From contig NZ_CP046155.1 of the NCBI RefSeq assembly GCF_016403105.1, positions 248,001-312,000 on the forward strand: a stretch of 64,000 nt of DNA, in the 5' to 3' direction. The DNA comes from Leptolyngbya sp. BL0902 (lineage in GTDB: Bacteria > Cyanobacteriota > Cyanobacteriia > Phormidesmidales > Phormidesmidaceae). The notes beneath the pieces were generated by a model. The model was given only the letters and a program-made list of their open reading frames with translations, was not told where the DNA came from and did no database searches. Numbering within the stretch: the stretch's first letter is position 1; each line of letters opens with the position of its first letter. The translations under genes and the position numbers were made by a program. Of this stretch, positions 25,105-33,661 are shown piece after piece.

Positions 25105-26535
25105 GTGTCTTCCCGCAAAACCCGCCCCTCTGCCATGCGTCCCCAGCCCCAGCATCCCCAGCCACCCACCTCCTGGTCGCGGGCTGGAGCCAAACGTAAA
25201 CCCTCCCGCTGGCGCTTACCTAGGGTGATCGGCATCAGTGTCGCCTTGGCGGGGGTGGCAAGCGTGTCGGCCATGGCGGGGGCCTTGCTGGCGGTATCGC
25301 TGTCCTCCACACCCTTGCTCCATCAACAACTCACCGCCGATGACGCCAATGTCTTCAATAACGATGATCCCATCTCGTCTGGCGGTAATTTGCGGTTGCC
25401 TCGGCTCACGCGCCCTGTCAACATCTTGGTCTTAGGTATTAAGGTGCTAACCAGCGATGTGGATGAGGTGCCCCCAGAACTGCGAAATCTGGGCTACCAC
25501 GCCCTGGTCAACTCCTTTGAGGGGCTGTCAGATTCGATGCTGCTGCTGCGCTTTAACCCGCAAACCGGGCAGTTGGTGGTGCTGTCGCTGCCGCGAGACA
25601 CCCGTACCTATGTGCGGGGGCGGCTGACCAAATTAAACGAAGCCAATGCCCACGGTGGCCCTGCCCTGGCGGCGGAGTCCGTCAGCGATCTGCTGGGGGG
25701 CGTGGCCATTGACCGCTACGTCCGCATCAACGTGCAGGGGGTGGAGAAGCTGATCGATGCCCTGGGCGGCGTGACGGTGACGGTGCCCCAAGATATGCGC
25801 TACCAGGACGACAGCCAGCACCTCTATATCAACCTCAAGGCGGGCGAACAGCACCTCGATGGCAACAAAGCTCTCCAGTTCCTGCGCTTTCGCTACGATG
25901 CCCACGGCGACATTGGCCGCATCCAGCGTCAGCAAATGTTCATGCGCTCCCTGGCAGAGCAGACCATCAACCCCGCCACCATTGCCCGTCTGCCCAAGAT
26001 TTTGTCGGTGGTGCAGTCTAACGTAGATACCAACCTCTCGGTTGAGGAACTGCTGGCCCTGCTGGGCTATGCCTCCCAAGTCAACCGATCCAACGTGCAA
26101 ATGCTGATGCTGCCCGGAAACTTCAGTAACCCCAACGAATATTCCCTCAGCTACTGGTTGCCCAGCTATGGCGACATCGACACCATGGTGGATCAGTACT
26201 TTGGCTTTGGCACCCAAACCGTGGCCACCACCCGCGACCCCAGCCGCGTCCGCATTGCCATCCAAGACAGCACCAACAGTTCTGTAGCGGTGCAGGCCCT
26301 GACCAAAACCCTGCGAGACAGCGGCTACTCCAACATCAGCGTCGCCCGTTCCCTCCAAGAACCCCTGCCCATTAGCCGCATCGTGGCCCAGCGCGGCGAT
26401 ATGGCCACCGCCGAAATGGTGCAGCGCTTCCTCGGCATTGGTGAAGCTCGCGTAGAAAGTACAGGCGTCCTAAATTCAGATATCACCATCCAACTGGGCC
26501 AAGACTGGAGCCAAGGTCTCGGCGAAGCCCTCTAG
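25105..26535 (+). CDS. LytR-CpsA-Psr (LCP) family phosphotransferase
   Basis: 476 residues, starting at GTG 25105 (ATG 25135 also possible). Basic N-terminus, one membrane helix (VIGISVALAGVASVSAMAGALLAVSL), then an LCP domain with NILVLGIKVL, the phosphate-binding FEGLSDSMLLLRFNP and LVVLSLPRDTRTYV, KLNEANAHGG and LDGNKALQFLRFRYDAHGD. A C-terminal LytR_C-like domain (RVRIAIQDSTNSSVAVQAL) follows. Family role: transfers lipid-linked glycopolymers to peptidoglycan or other acceptors at the cell surface. Confidence 0.9.
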   Translation: MSSRKTRPSAMRPQPQHPQPPTSWSRAGAKRKPSRWRLPRVIGISVALAGVASVSAMAGALLAVSLSSTPLLHQQLTADDANVFNNDDPISSGGNLRLPRLTRPVNILVLGIKVLTSDVDEVPPELRNLGYHALVNSFEGLSDSMLLLRFNPQTGQLVVLSLPRDTRTYVRGRLTKLNEANAHGGPALAAESVSDLLGGVAIDRYVRINVQGVEKLIDALGGVTVTVPQDMRYQDDSQHLYINLKAGEQHLDGNKALQFLRFRYDAHGDIGRIQRQQMFMRSLAEQTINPATIARLPKILSVVQSNVDTNLSVEELLALLGYASQVNRSNVQMLMLPGNFSNPNEYSLSYWLPSYGDIDTMVDQYFGFGTQTVATTRDPSRVRIAIQDSTNSSVAVQALTKTLRDSGYSNISVARSLQEPLPISRIVAQRGDMATAEMVQRFLGIGEARVESTGVLNSDITIQLGQDWSQGLGEAL

Positions 26536-26657
26536 CCCTGAAGAGAACCGCCTTGATTATGAAGACATGGGCAGAATCGTGAACAATCACATCATTCGCT
26601 AGCCAAGACTCGGGCCGTCACTTAGGATTAAATCTAAAGAAATGCTTAAGGGTTGCC

Positions 26658-26867
26658 ATGAATCCCTATCTTCTGCGCCACTTGTGGTCTCTCGTAGACC
26701 GCGCCCAGAGCAGTTACCTCCTCGACTTGGACGATAACGGCCTCGTTCGCTGGCTGATGGATGAATTCATCGTGCAGCAGCCCATCAACCAAGCCGAAAC
26801 CGATCAACTCCACCACTACATTCGGGCCAAAATCCCCCTCATTCGTGACTTAGCCCAAAGCCGTTAG
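26658..26867 (+). CDS. small conserved cyanobacterial protein
   Basis: 69 residues, soluble and helical (LLRHLWSLVDRAQSSYLLDLDDNGLVRWLMDEF), clearly protein-like. No known domain. It resembles short conserved cyanobacterial proteins of unknown function. Confidence 0.65.
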   Translation: MNPYLLRHLWSLVDRAQSSYLLDLDDNGLVRWLMDEFIVQQPINQAETDQLHHYIRAKIPLIRDLAQSR

Positions 26868-27164
26868 CCCCACGGTTTCACAGGATGGAGAGCAGGCGCG
26901 ACCATCGCCCCATTCGATTGCGCCCGCACCCCCACGCCACCGACCGCCTCAGCCATCGATAATCCTCAATTCACTCCCTAGAGAAACTTCTAGCTATGCC
27001 ATCGCCCCGGGGGCTAGAAATCGATCTAGACGGGGGAAGTGCCTCGTGTATAGTGTTCTGCAATACAAAAGCAAAACCTAAACCATTGGAATGTTAAGCA
27101 GGCTTCTTGTTTCTATGGTTTACGTTAGACTTTGTAACGTTTCTTTGTGAGTGAGGTAGTGATA
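26868..27164. other. long upstream region of natF
   Basis: Nearly 300 bases without a gene. An inverted repeat GTAT-N11-ATAC lies near 27047-27065 and a TTAC-N10-GTAA near 27121-27138. Neither matches the NtcA consensus GTA-N8-TAC, so regulation cannot be assigned. Confidence 0.35.
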
Positions 27165-28202
27165 ATGCGTAAGTGGGGCATTTTGGCGGCCACCCTAGGT
27201 TTGGCCCTAGCGGCCTGTGGTGGAGACACCACCACGGGAGGGTCTGCCGCTGGTAGCCGTCTCGATCTCGTCAAGGATCGTGGCCAACTGATCTGCGGTG
27301 TCGATGGCGGCATTCCGGGCTTTAGCTTTGTGGATGAAACCGGAGCGTTTTCCGGGCTGGATGTGGACGTGTGTAAGGCTGTGGCAGCGGCGGTGCTGGG
27401 CGACGCCGAAGCCGTGGAGTATCGCCGTCTAGACTCCACCGAGCGCTTCACGGCCCTCGCCGGGGGGGAGGTGGATATGCTCTCTCGCAACACGACCTGG
27501 ACGATTAGCCGCGATACCAGCGTGGGCCTAGAGTTTGCCCCCACCACCTTTTACGATGGCCAGGGTATGCTGGTGCGCGCCAACAGCGGCATTGAAACCC
27601 TCGAAGACTTCCAGGGCAGAGCCGTCTGTGTGGAAACGGGCACCACCACTGAGCTCAACCTGACCGACCAAATGCGTCAGCTGGGTGTTGATTTTGAGCC
27701 CGTGGTGTTCCAGGATGCCGATGCCGCCTACGCCGCCTACGATGAAGGCCGCTGCGAAGGCATGACCTCCGACAAGTCTCAGTTGATTGCCCGTCGCAGC
27801 ACCCTGCCCAACCCCGACGAGCACGTCCTGCTGGATGTGACCATGTCGAAGGAACCCCTTGGCCCTGTAACCGTCAACAACGACTCCGCTTGGTTTGACG
27901 TTGTGAAGTGGGTCACGTTTGGGTTGATGCAGGCCGAAGAGTTTGGCATCACCTCGGCGAATATCGGTGACTTTGAAGCCTCCGATAACCCCGACATCGC
28001 CCGCTTCCTCGGCCAAGAAGGCACCCTGGGCACCGATATGGGCCTGCCCAACGACTTTATGGTGCAGGTGATCACCCAGGTCGGCAACTATGGCGAAGTC
28101 TTTGATCGCAACCTAGGGGCCGATTCTCAATTCAACCTAGAGCGCGGCCAAAACGCCCTCTGGACGGACGGCGGTCTGCTGTACTCGCCTCCGTTCCGCT
28201 AG
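27165..28202 (+). CDS. natF: amino-acid ABC transporter substrate-binding lipoprotein (NatF/AapJ type)
   Basis: 345 residues from ATG 27165; a GTG at 27147 is the alternative. Lipoprotein signal MRKWGILAATLGLALAAC with the lipobox Cys at 18, then a type-3 solute-binding fold (LICGVDGGIPGFSFVDETG; GLDVDVCKAVAAAVLG). It binds amino acids in the periplasm for the permeases encoded downstream. In Synechocystis the NatFGH-BgtA system takes up acidic and neutral amino acids; substrate here is inferred from that. A terminator separates it from the permease genes. Confidence 0.9.
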   Translation: MRKWGILAATLGLALAACGGDTTTGGSAAGSRLDLVKDRGQLICGVDGGIPGFSFVDETGAFSGLDVDVCKAVAAAVLGDAEAVEYRRLDSTERFTALAGGEVDMLSRNTTWTISRDTSVGLEFAPTTFYDGQGMLVRANSGIETLEDFQGRAVCVETGTTTELNLTDQMRQLGVDFEPVVFQDADAAYAAYDEGRCEGMTSDKSQLIARRSTLPNPDEHVLLDVTMSKEPLGPVTVNNDSAWFDVVKWVTFGLMQAEEFGITSANIGDFEASDNPDIARFLGQEGTLGTDMGLPNDFMVQVITQVGNYGEVFDRNLGADSQFNLERGQNALWTDGGLLYSPPFR

Positions 28203-28237
28203 GGAATAGCAACGGCAGGGGGGCATCCGCTCCCTAG

Positions 28238-28259
28238 CTTCAGGTGGGCAAGCCTGAAG
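28238..28259 (+). terminator. 3' hairpin after natF, proximal
   Basis: A perfect 7-bp stem CTTCAGG / CCTGAAG without a T tract, between the natF stop and the main terminator. It probably protects the 3' end. Confidence 0.5.
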
Positions 28260-28281
28260 ACTGCCGCATGACTGAATGGGG

Positions 28282-28314
28282 GGCTGGAATCTGCTAAAGA
28301 TTCCGGCCTTTTTT
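28282..28314 (+). terminator. intrinsic terminator between natF and natG
   Basis: A stem GGCTGGAATCT / AGATTCCGGCC with a five-base loop is followed by TTTTTT. It should end most transcripts after the binding-protein gene, giving more binding protein than permease. Confidence 0.88.
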
Positions 28315-28422
28315 ATAAAACCTTGTAACAAATTAAACTTTTCGTGACATCAACCTTAGATTATTTTGCATACAGCTTGGCCACTCCCGCTGGTGGGAAG
28401 TCCTGCTCTATAGGTGCCATAG

Positions 28423-29607
28423 ATGAATAGTGATAGTAGCGGTGAGTCTTTCGCTCAAAAACTCAAGACTTTGCTGCGAGATGAACGATTTTGGCAAGTG
28501 GCTTTCCAGGTCATTACCCTGGGGATTGTGCTGCTGCTAGCGGCTTTCTTTGTGGGCAACTTGAATCGCAATCTAGCCCAACAAGGTCGATCCTTCGGCT
28601 TTAGTTTTTTGTTTAACCCGGCAGGTTTCAGCATCGGCGAAAGCCTAATTCGATATCGTCCCAACGATCCCTACTGGCGGGCGCTCATGGTGGGTCTTAG
28701 CAATACCCTTAGCCTGGTGGCAGCGGGTATTGTCCTCACCACGGTGCTAGGAACGGCGGCGGGGGTAGCCAGCTTCTCCAAAAACTGGCTGCTGTACAAA
28801 CTCAGCCGACTGTACGTGGGGCTGGTGCGGAACGTTCCCCTTCTGCTCCAGCTCTTTTTTTGGTACTTCGCCATCTATGGCACCCTGCCCCGCCCCGAAA
28901 GCCAAATCAGCGCTCTGGGCCTAGTCTTTTTGAACAACCGGGGGGTGTATATTCCCTGGGCTGGGAGTGCCGTATTAGCCCTGCTGGGCATTGGCGTCAC
29001 CATCTTTGCGGCGGTGATGGCGGTTTTTCTCTGGCAGTGGCGCACCAAGCTGCGGATTGAAACGGGCACCGGGGGCAAAAACCAGTTGATGGGTTTGATC
29101 GGCCTGGGTGTGCTGTGGCTGGCGTTTGTCATCCTTGCCCTGCAATGGACGTTCCCCAGTCCTGTGGACGGGGGCGGTGTGACGGGGGGGCTGCGGCTCA
29201 CGCGGGAATACGTCGCGGCTCTGTCGGCTTTGGTGTTTTATACCTCCGCCTTTGTGGCCGAAATCGTCCGGGCAGGCATTCAGTCCGTGTCGCGGGGGCA
29301 GTGGGAAGCTGCTCGATCCCTAGGGTTTCAGTCGGGCTTGGTGATGCAGTTGGTGGTGTTTCCCCAGGCGCTGCGGGTGATTATTCCACCCATGAACAGC
29401 GAATTTATGAACCTGACCAAAAATACCAGCTTGGCCTTTGCCATTGCCTTCCCCGAAATTTATTCCGTCGCCAACACTACCTACAACCAAACCGGGCGTC
29501 CGGTAGAGGTGTTTGTGGTGCTGATGGCCACCTACTTGGTGATGTGTTTGATCATCACCCTGGGCATGAACCAGCTCAATCGGGCCGTGCAATTTAAGGA
29601 ACGCTAA
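28423..29607 (+). CDS. natG: amino-acid ABC transporter permease 1 (NatG/AapQ type)
   Basis: 394 residues, with several membrane helices starting FQVITLGIVLLLAAFFVGNL. The long form with an extra N-terminal region is typical of AapQ/NatG. Seen: the GLVRNVPLLLQLFFWYFA substrate-side helix and the cytoplasmic EAA loop around EIVRAGIQSVSRGQWEAARSLG that contacts the ATPase. It pairs with the next gene (13-base gap). Confidence 0.92.
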   Translation: MNSDSSGESFAQKLKTLLRDERFWQVAFQVITLGIVLLLAAFFVGNLNRNLAQQGRSFGFSFLFNPAGFSIGESLIRYRPNDPYWRALMVGLSNTLSLVAAGIVLTTVLGTAAGVASFSKNWLLYKLSRLYVGLVRNVPLLLQLFFWYFAIYGTLPRPESQISALGLVFLNNRGVYIPWAGSAVLALLGIGVTIFAAVMAVFLWQWRTKLRIETGTGGKNQLMGLIGLGVLWLAFVILALQWTFPSPVDGGGVTGGLRLTREYVAALSALVFYTSAFVAEIVRAGIQSVSRGQWEAARSLGFQSGLVMQLVVFPQALRVIIPPMNSEFMNLTKNTSLAFAIAFPEIYSVANTTYNQTGRPVEVFVVLMATYLVMCLIITLGMNQLNRAVQFKER

Positions 29608-29620
29608 GGAACGCTCAGCC

Positions 29621-30841
29621 ATGACCCCTGTGACCCCCAATTCCCTTGCTTCGGCACCGCCAGCGGTGATTGCCCTCGGCCCAGTGGCCTGGGCCAAGAA
29701 AAACCTCTTTAGCGACTGGTTCAACAGCGTGCTCACGGTGGTGATTGTCACCATCTTTGGCCTGGGGCTGTTTCGCTTGACAAACTGGGCCTTCACCACC
29801 GCCCAGTGGGAGGTGATTCCCCGCAACTTTCACCTGTTTATGGTGGGCACCTTCCCGGCCCGCTTCTACGCTCGAATTTGGGCGCTGTTTGCCCTCATCT
29901 GCGGGTTGGCCGGGTTGTCCTGGGGGGTGTTGGGGCGCAATGTCTCCACCCTGTTTAGCCGCAATGTGTTGATTGGCCTGGGGGGAGTCTGCGCCTTTAT
30001 CGTGCTGTTTCCTCCCACCCGACCCAGTGCCCTCATTCTGCTGCCCCTGGTGGCTCTGGTGGCGGGGATGGCGGCGGTGGGTCGTCAAGTCAGCCGCAAG
30101 GTTCCTGGCATGGGCCAGTGGATTTCCCTGAGCTGGTTTTTGTCCTACTTTGTGGGTCTTTGGCTGATTGGCGGCGGCTTGGGCCTTACCCCCGTCTCCA
30201 CCAACGACTGGGGCGGCCTGCTGCTAACCCTCTTTACGGCGGTCAGCGGCATTGCTCTCTGCTTTCCGCTGGGCCTGTTGCTGGCCCTAGGGCGGCGCAG
30301 TCATTTGCCCCTGGTGCGCTGGCTGTCCACCGCCTATATCGAATTGGTGCGGGGGGTGCCCCTGGTGGCCTTCCTATTCATGGGGCAGGTGATGATCCCG
30401 CTGTTTCTGCCCGTGGGGGCACGGCCAGACCGGGTTTTGCGGGCGATCATTGCCCTGGCCCTGTTCAGTGCGGCCTACCTGGCCGAAAACGTGCGTGCAG
30501 GCTTGCAGGCAGTGCCTCGCGGCCAGCAGGAGGCGGCCATGTCCCTGGGGCTCAATACCCCCCTAACCCTGAGTTTGATCATCCTGCCCCAGGCGTTGAA
30601 AATTGCCATCCCAGCCATTGTGGGGCAGTTTATCAGCCTGTTCCAAGACACAACGCTGCTGGCCGTGGTGGGTTTGGCCGAACTATTGGGTACCGGGAGA
30701 TCGGTATTGGCTAACCCCGCCTTTCTCGGTCGGTTTGCCGAGGTTTACCTGTTCTTGGGAGTCATCTACTGGTTCTTCTGCTATGCCATGTCCTTGGGGA
30801 GCCGCAAAATTGAGGAAAAGCTCAATACCGATCACCGTTAG
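29621..30841 (+). CDS. natH: amino-acid ABC transporter permease 2 (NatH/AapM type)
   Basis: 406 residues, polytopic. EAA loop ENVRAGLQAVPRGQQEAAMSLG and the ELVRGVPLVAFLFMGQVM helix match the partner permease. The C-terminal FAEVYLFLGVIYWFFCYAMSLGSRKIE is usual for the family. ATG 29621 lies directly after natG, so the two form one unit. Confidence 0.92.
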   Translation: MTPVTPNSLASAPPAVIALGPVAWAKKNLFSDWFNSVLTVVIVTIFGLGLFRLTNWAFTTAQWEVIPRNFHLFMVGTFPARFYARIWALFALICGLAGLSWGVLGRNVSTLFSRNVLIGLGGVCAFIVLFPPTRPSALILLPLVALVAGMAAVGRQVSRKVPGMGQWISLSWFLSYFVGLWLIGGGLGLTPVSTNDWGGLLLTLFTAVSGIALCFPLGLLLALGRRSHLPLVRWLSTAYIELVRGVPLVAFLFMGQVMIPLFLPVGARPDRVLRAIIALALFSAAYLAENVRAGLQAVPRGQQEAAMSLGLNTPLTLSLIILPQALKIAIPAIVGQFISLFQDTTLLAVVGLAELLGTGRSVLANPAFLGRFAEVYLFLGVIYWFFCYAMSLGSRKIEEKLNTDHR

Positions 30842-31078
30842 CTGATCACCGTTAGCCGATCAAAAGTACACCCCTAGGGGCATGACATCGTGTAACAGTT
30901 AACAGTTTGCCGTCCCGAAACCTTTTACGGTTAAGGCAAAATAGGCAATACCTGGGCTAAGGTTGGGGCTGCTAAGCCCGTGGAATGTCTAGGCCACATC
31001 AAATTTTGAATCTACTCAACAGGTTTGATCAACGCCGTTCGTTGGCATAAAAAGGCAACATACTAGGGAAACAAGTCC

Positions 31079-31858
31079 ATGACACAGTATCAGACGGAGC
31101 AGCCATCCACCCACAAGGCAGACATGGAGCCGGTGATCGTTGCCCGCGACGTGGAAAAGTGGTACGACAACGGCTTCCACGTCCTCAAGGGCGTTAGCAT
31201 GACCGTCTACAAAGGCGAGGTACTGGTCGTTATGGGGCCGTCTGGGTCGGGAAAATCGACCTTTATTCGCACCTTTAATGCTCTCGAACCCTACCAAAAG
31301 GGCAGCATCGAAGTGGATGGCATCACCATTTCCCACGACCTCAAAAACATCGAGGCGATCCGGCGGGAAGTGGGCATGGTGTTTCAGCAGTTCAACCTGT
31401 TCCCCCACCTCACGGTGCTGCAAAATGTCACCCTGGCCCCTATCTGGGTCCGCCGCTGGCCCAAGGCCAAAGCCCAGGAAAAGGCCATGCAGCTTTTGGA
31501 GCGGGTGGGCATTTTGGAACAAGCCCACAAGTTTCCGGGCCAGCTCTCCGGTGGACAACAGCAGCGGGTAGCCATTGCCCGATCCCTAGCCATGGAGCCC
31601 AAGGTCATGCTGTTTGACGAACCCACCTCCGCCCTCGATCCAGAAATGGTGCGGGAGGTCTTAGACGTGATGCGAACCCTGGCGGATTCGGGTATGACCA
31701 TGGTGTGCGTCACCCACGAGGTGGGCTTTGCCCGCGAGGTGGCCGACCGGGTGGTGTTGATGGACGGCGGCTACCTTGTTGAAGAAAACACGCCCCAGGA
31801 ATTCTTCAGCAACCCCCGCGAAGACCGCACCCAAAAGTTTCTGTCTCAAATCCTTTAG
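31079..31858 (+). CDS. bgtA: amino-acid ABC transporter ATPase (BgtA/AapP type)
   Basis: 259 residues. Walker [11 protein letters not shown]-loop QQFNLFPHL, signature LSGGQQQR, Walker [14 protein letters not shown] and switch His in [10 protein letters not shown]. It powers the NatGH permeases. In Synechocystis the equivalent BgtA is shared between two transport systems. There is a 237-base gap after natH without a clear terminator. Confidence 0.93.
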   Translation: MTQYQTEQPSTHKADMEPVIVARDVEKWYDNGFHVLKGVSMTVYKGEVLVVMGPSGSGKSTFIRTFNALEPYQKGSIEVDGITISHDLKNIEAIRREVGMVFQQFNLFPHLTVLQNVTLAPIWVRRWPKAKAQEKAMQLLERVGILEQAHKFPGQLSGGQQQRVAIARSLAMEPKVMLFDEPTSALDPEMVREVLDVMRTLADSGMTMVCVTHEVGFAREVADRVVLMDGGYLVEENTPQEFFSNPREDRTQKFLSQIL

Positions 31859-31916
31859 TGGCTCCAGGGAATCCATCTTGGATCTGTGATGGCATCCTGA
31901 TTTTGCCACCATCGCA

Positions 31917-31954
31917 CCGCTTAGCCCAAGCACGTCATCCCTTGGGCTAAGCGG
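31917..31954. terminator. bidirectional hairpin between bgtA and pfkA
   Basis: A perfect 14-bp stem, CCGCTTAGCCCAAG / CTTGGGCTAAGCGG, with a ten-base loop between two convergent genes. No T tract on either side, so factor-independent termination may be weak. Confidence 0.6.
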
Positions 31955-32019
31955 CTAGGATTTGGGGTAATCATCGCCGTCTAGGGCGGATACGGTCGGT
32001 CTTGGGGGATGCTAGGCCC

Positions 32020-33210
32020 TTAGGTCATGGTGCTGGTGAGGGAGGGCAGGGTGGCGGGGTCGCCGACATAGGTGCCGAGGGATCGGGCCACTTTGACCAT
32101 GGTGCTGTCCGTTTCGACTGGGCCGGGGCAAACGTTGCGGTCGTGGCAGTCGCGGACGATGGCGATGGCTTCACCCAAGTCCTTGGAGCGCACCCGTCCG
32201 GCTTCCCACACCACTAGGCGACCATAGCGTCCATCGGCGATCAGATCTGTGGCTTTGCGGCCAAAGGCAGCCGCCAGCAAGCGATCCGAGGCGGTGGGGG
32301 TGCCGCTGCGTTGGATGTGGCCCAGCACCGTGGCGCGGGTTTCTACGGCGTCCATGTCGCAGTAGTCGGCGTCACCGCTGGCGCAGAGAATATGGCTGCG
32401 GCTGGCGATTTCCTTGGCCATGTATTCCGCAATCGCTTTCATGCGGTGGCCGTCTTCGCCCCGCACCCCTTCGGCCACCACCACCAGAGCAAACTTGCGG
32501 CCCCGGTGGCGCAGTTCCGCCAGTTTGTGGCACACCTGGTCGATGATGGTGTCGTTGAGGGCGGGCACCAGTTCAGGAATAAGAATCACATCGGCCCCGC
32601 CCGCGATGCCGCCGTGGAGGGCGAGATGTCCAGCGTCGCGGCCCATCACCTCCACCACCATCACCCGGTCGTGGCTGGCGGCGGTAAAGGTGAGGTCATA
32701 GAGGGCGCTGTTCACCGTTTGTACGGCGGTGTCAAAGCCGATGGATCGCTCGGTGAAGGGCACATCATTGTCAATGGTTTTGGGGATGCCGATCAGGTTC
32801 CAGCCACCCTTGAGGGAAATTTCGTAGATGATATCTAAGCTGCCGTCACCACCGATGGCAATCAGGGCGTCTAGGCCCAGCATTTCGTAGCCCTTGAGGA
32901 TCTTAGCCAGCACCTCCGGGTTACGCGAGTCGCCCTTGTTGATGGAGCCGAGAATGGAGCCACTGAGGAATTGCAGGACGTCAATGCCCTGGAGCATCCC
33001 TGGAATATCGTAACCATGTTCTGGGATCACCAGGTCTTCGGGGTTATAGTCGCCCTCCGCTACCCGCATCATGCCATCGGTGCCGTAGGGAATGCCCAAC
33101 ACCTGCCATCCGCGACGACTAGCACACTTTACCACGGCCCGAATTACCGCGTTCAAGCCGGGGCAATCGCCGCCGCTGGTGAGGATGCCAATGCGCTTGG
33201 GGCTAGACAT
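32020..33210 (-). CDS. pfkA: 6-phosphofructokinase
   Basis: 396 residues. Seen: ILTSGGDCPGLNAVIR, the donor-site IGGDGSLD with Gly at the position equivalent to E. coli 104, PKTIDNDVPFTERSIGFDTA with Lys at the position of E. coli Gly124, and MGRDAGHLAL with substrate contacts. Gly104 points to ATP as donor, while Lys124 is otherwise seen in PPi-type enzymes. This mixed Gly/Lys pattern is also found in plant ATP-PFKs, so ATP use is likely. It acts in glycolysis. Confidence 0.93.
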   Translation of the reverse strand: MSSPKRIGILTSGGDCPGLNAVIRAVVKCASRRGWQVLGIPYGTDGMMRVAEGDYNPEDLVIPEHGYDIPGMLQGIDVLQFLSGSILGSINKGDSRNPEVLAKILKGYEMLGLDALIAIGGDGSLDIIYEISLKGGWNLIGIPKTIDNDVPFTERSIGFDTAVQTVNSALYDLTFTAASHDRVMVVEVMGRDAGHLALHGGIAGGADVILIPELVPALNDTIIDQVCHKLAELRHRGRKFALVVVAEGVRGEDGHRMKAIAEYMAKEIASRSHILCASGDADYCDMDAVETRATVLGHIQRSGTPTASDRLLAAAFGRKATDLIADGRYGRLVVWEAGRVRSKDLGEAIAIVRDCHDRNVCPGPVETDSTMVKVARSLGTYVGDPATLPSLTSTMT

Positions 33211-33661
33211 AGGGAGTCTCCTTGGGGAATCGGGGAAAATTGGGAACAGCTTTAGGTCTAAAAATCGGGAACGCCGAAGGAAGGAATCAGAACACGTTAG
33301 GCCACCAGAGGGGGATAAACCACCAGGGGATGTTGGGTAATCAACCGGAAACAGGTTCGTCTATCGAACTGAGGATGCCTACCATTTCTTCTAGAGAGAA
33401 TATCAGCGACAACCCAAAAACCTAGAGAAGCTTCCAAATATTTTCTAGATATTTTCTCTAAGCGCCCCCCATGCCGCCAGGAATTACCTGAGTTTAAGAG
33501 GGTGGCCCCCATGCCACACCCCAAGCAACCGGAGGCACTTGGGGTGTGGTTTGGGGGTTCACCTTGGAGTTTCACCTTGGGGTTTTGACCTTCAGCGCTG
33601 GCACCGCCTGGGGACAGGTGGGAAAATCCACCCCTGAGCGGGCTAGATCGTCGAGATGCCC
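33211..33661. other. intergenic region pfkA - nucleotidase
   Basis: About 450 bases. It holds the pfkA promoter side, an AT-rich segment 33370-33460 and a strong hairpin at 33514-33549. No gene is supported. Confidence 0.45.
33514..33549. terminator. strong hairpin downstream of the nucleotidase gene
   Basis: A perfect 12-bp stem, CCACACCCCAAG / CTTGGGGTGTGG, with a 12-base loop, 113 bases after the stop of the minus-strand gene. No T tract follows on the minus strand. Confidence 0.55.

Noticed and set aside
26868..27164. NtcA-binding site upstream of natF
   Set aside because: The inverted repeats seen have spacers of 11 and 10 bases rather than GTA-N8-TAC.
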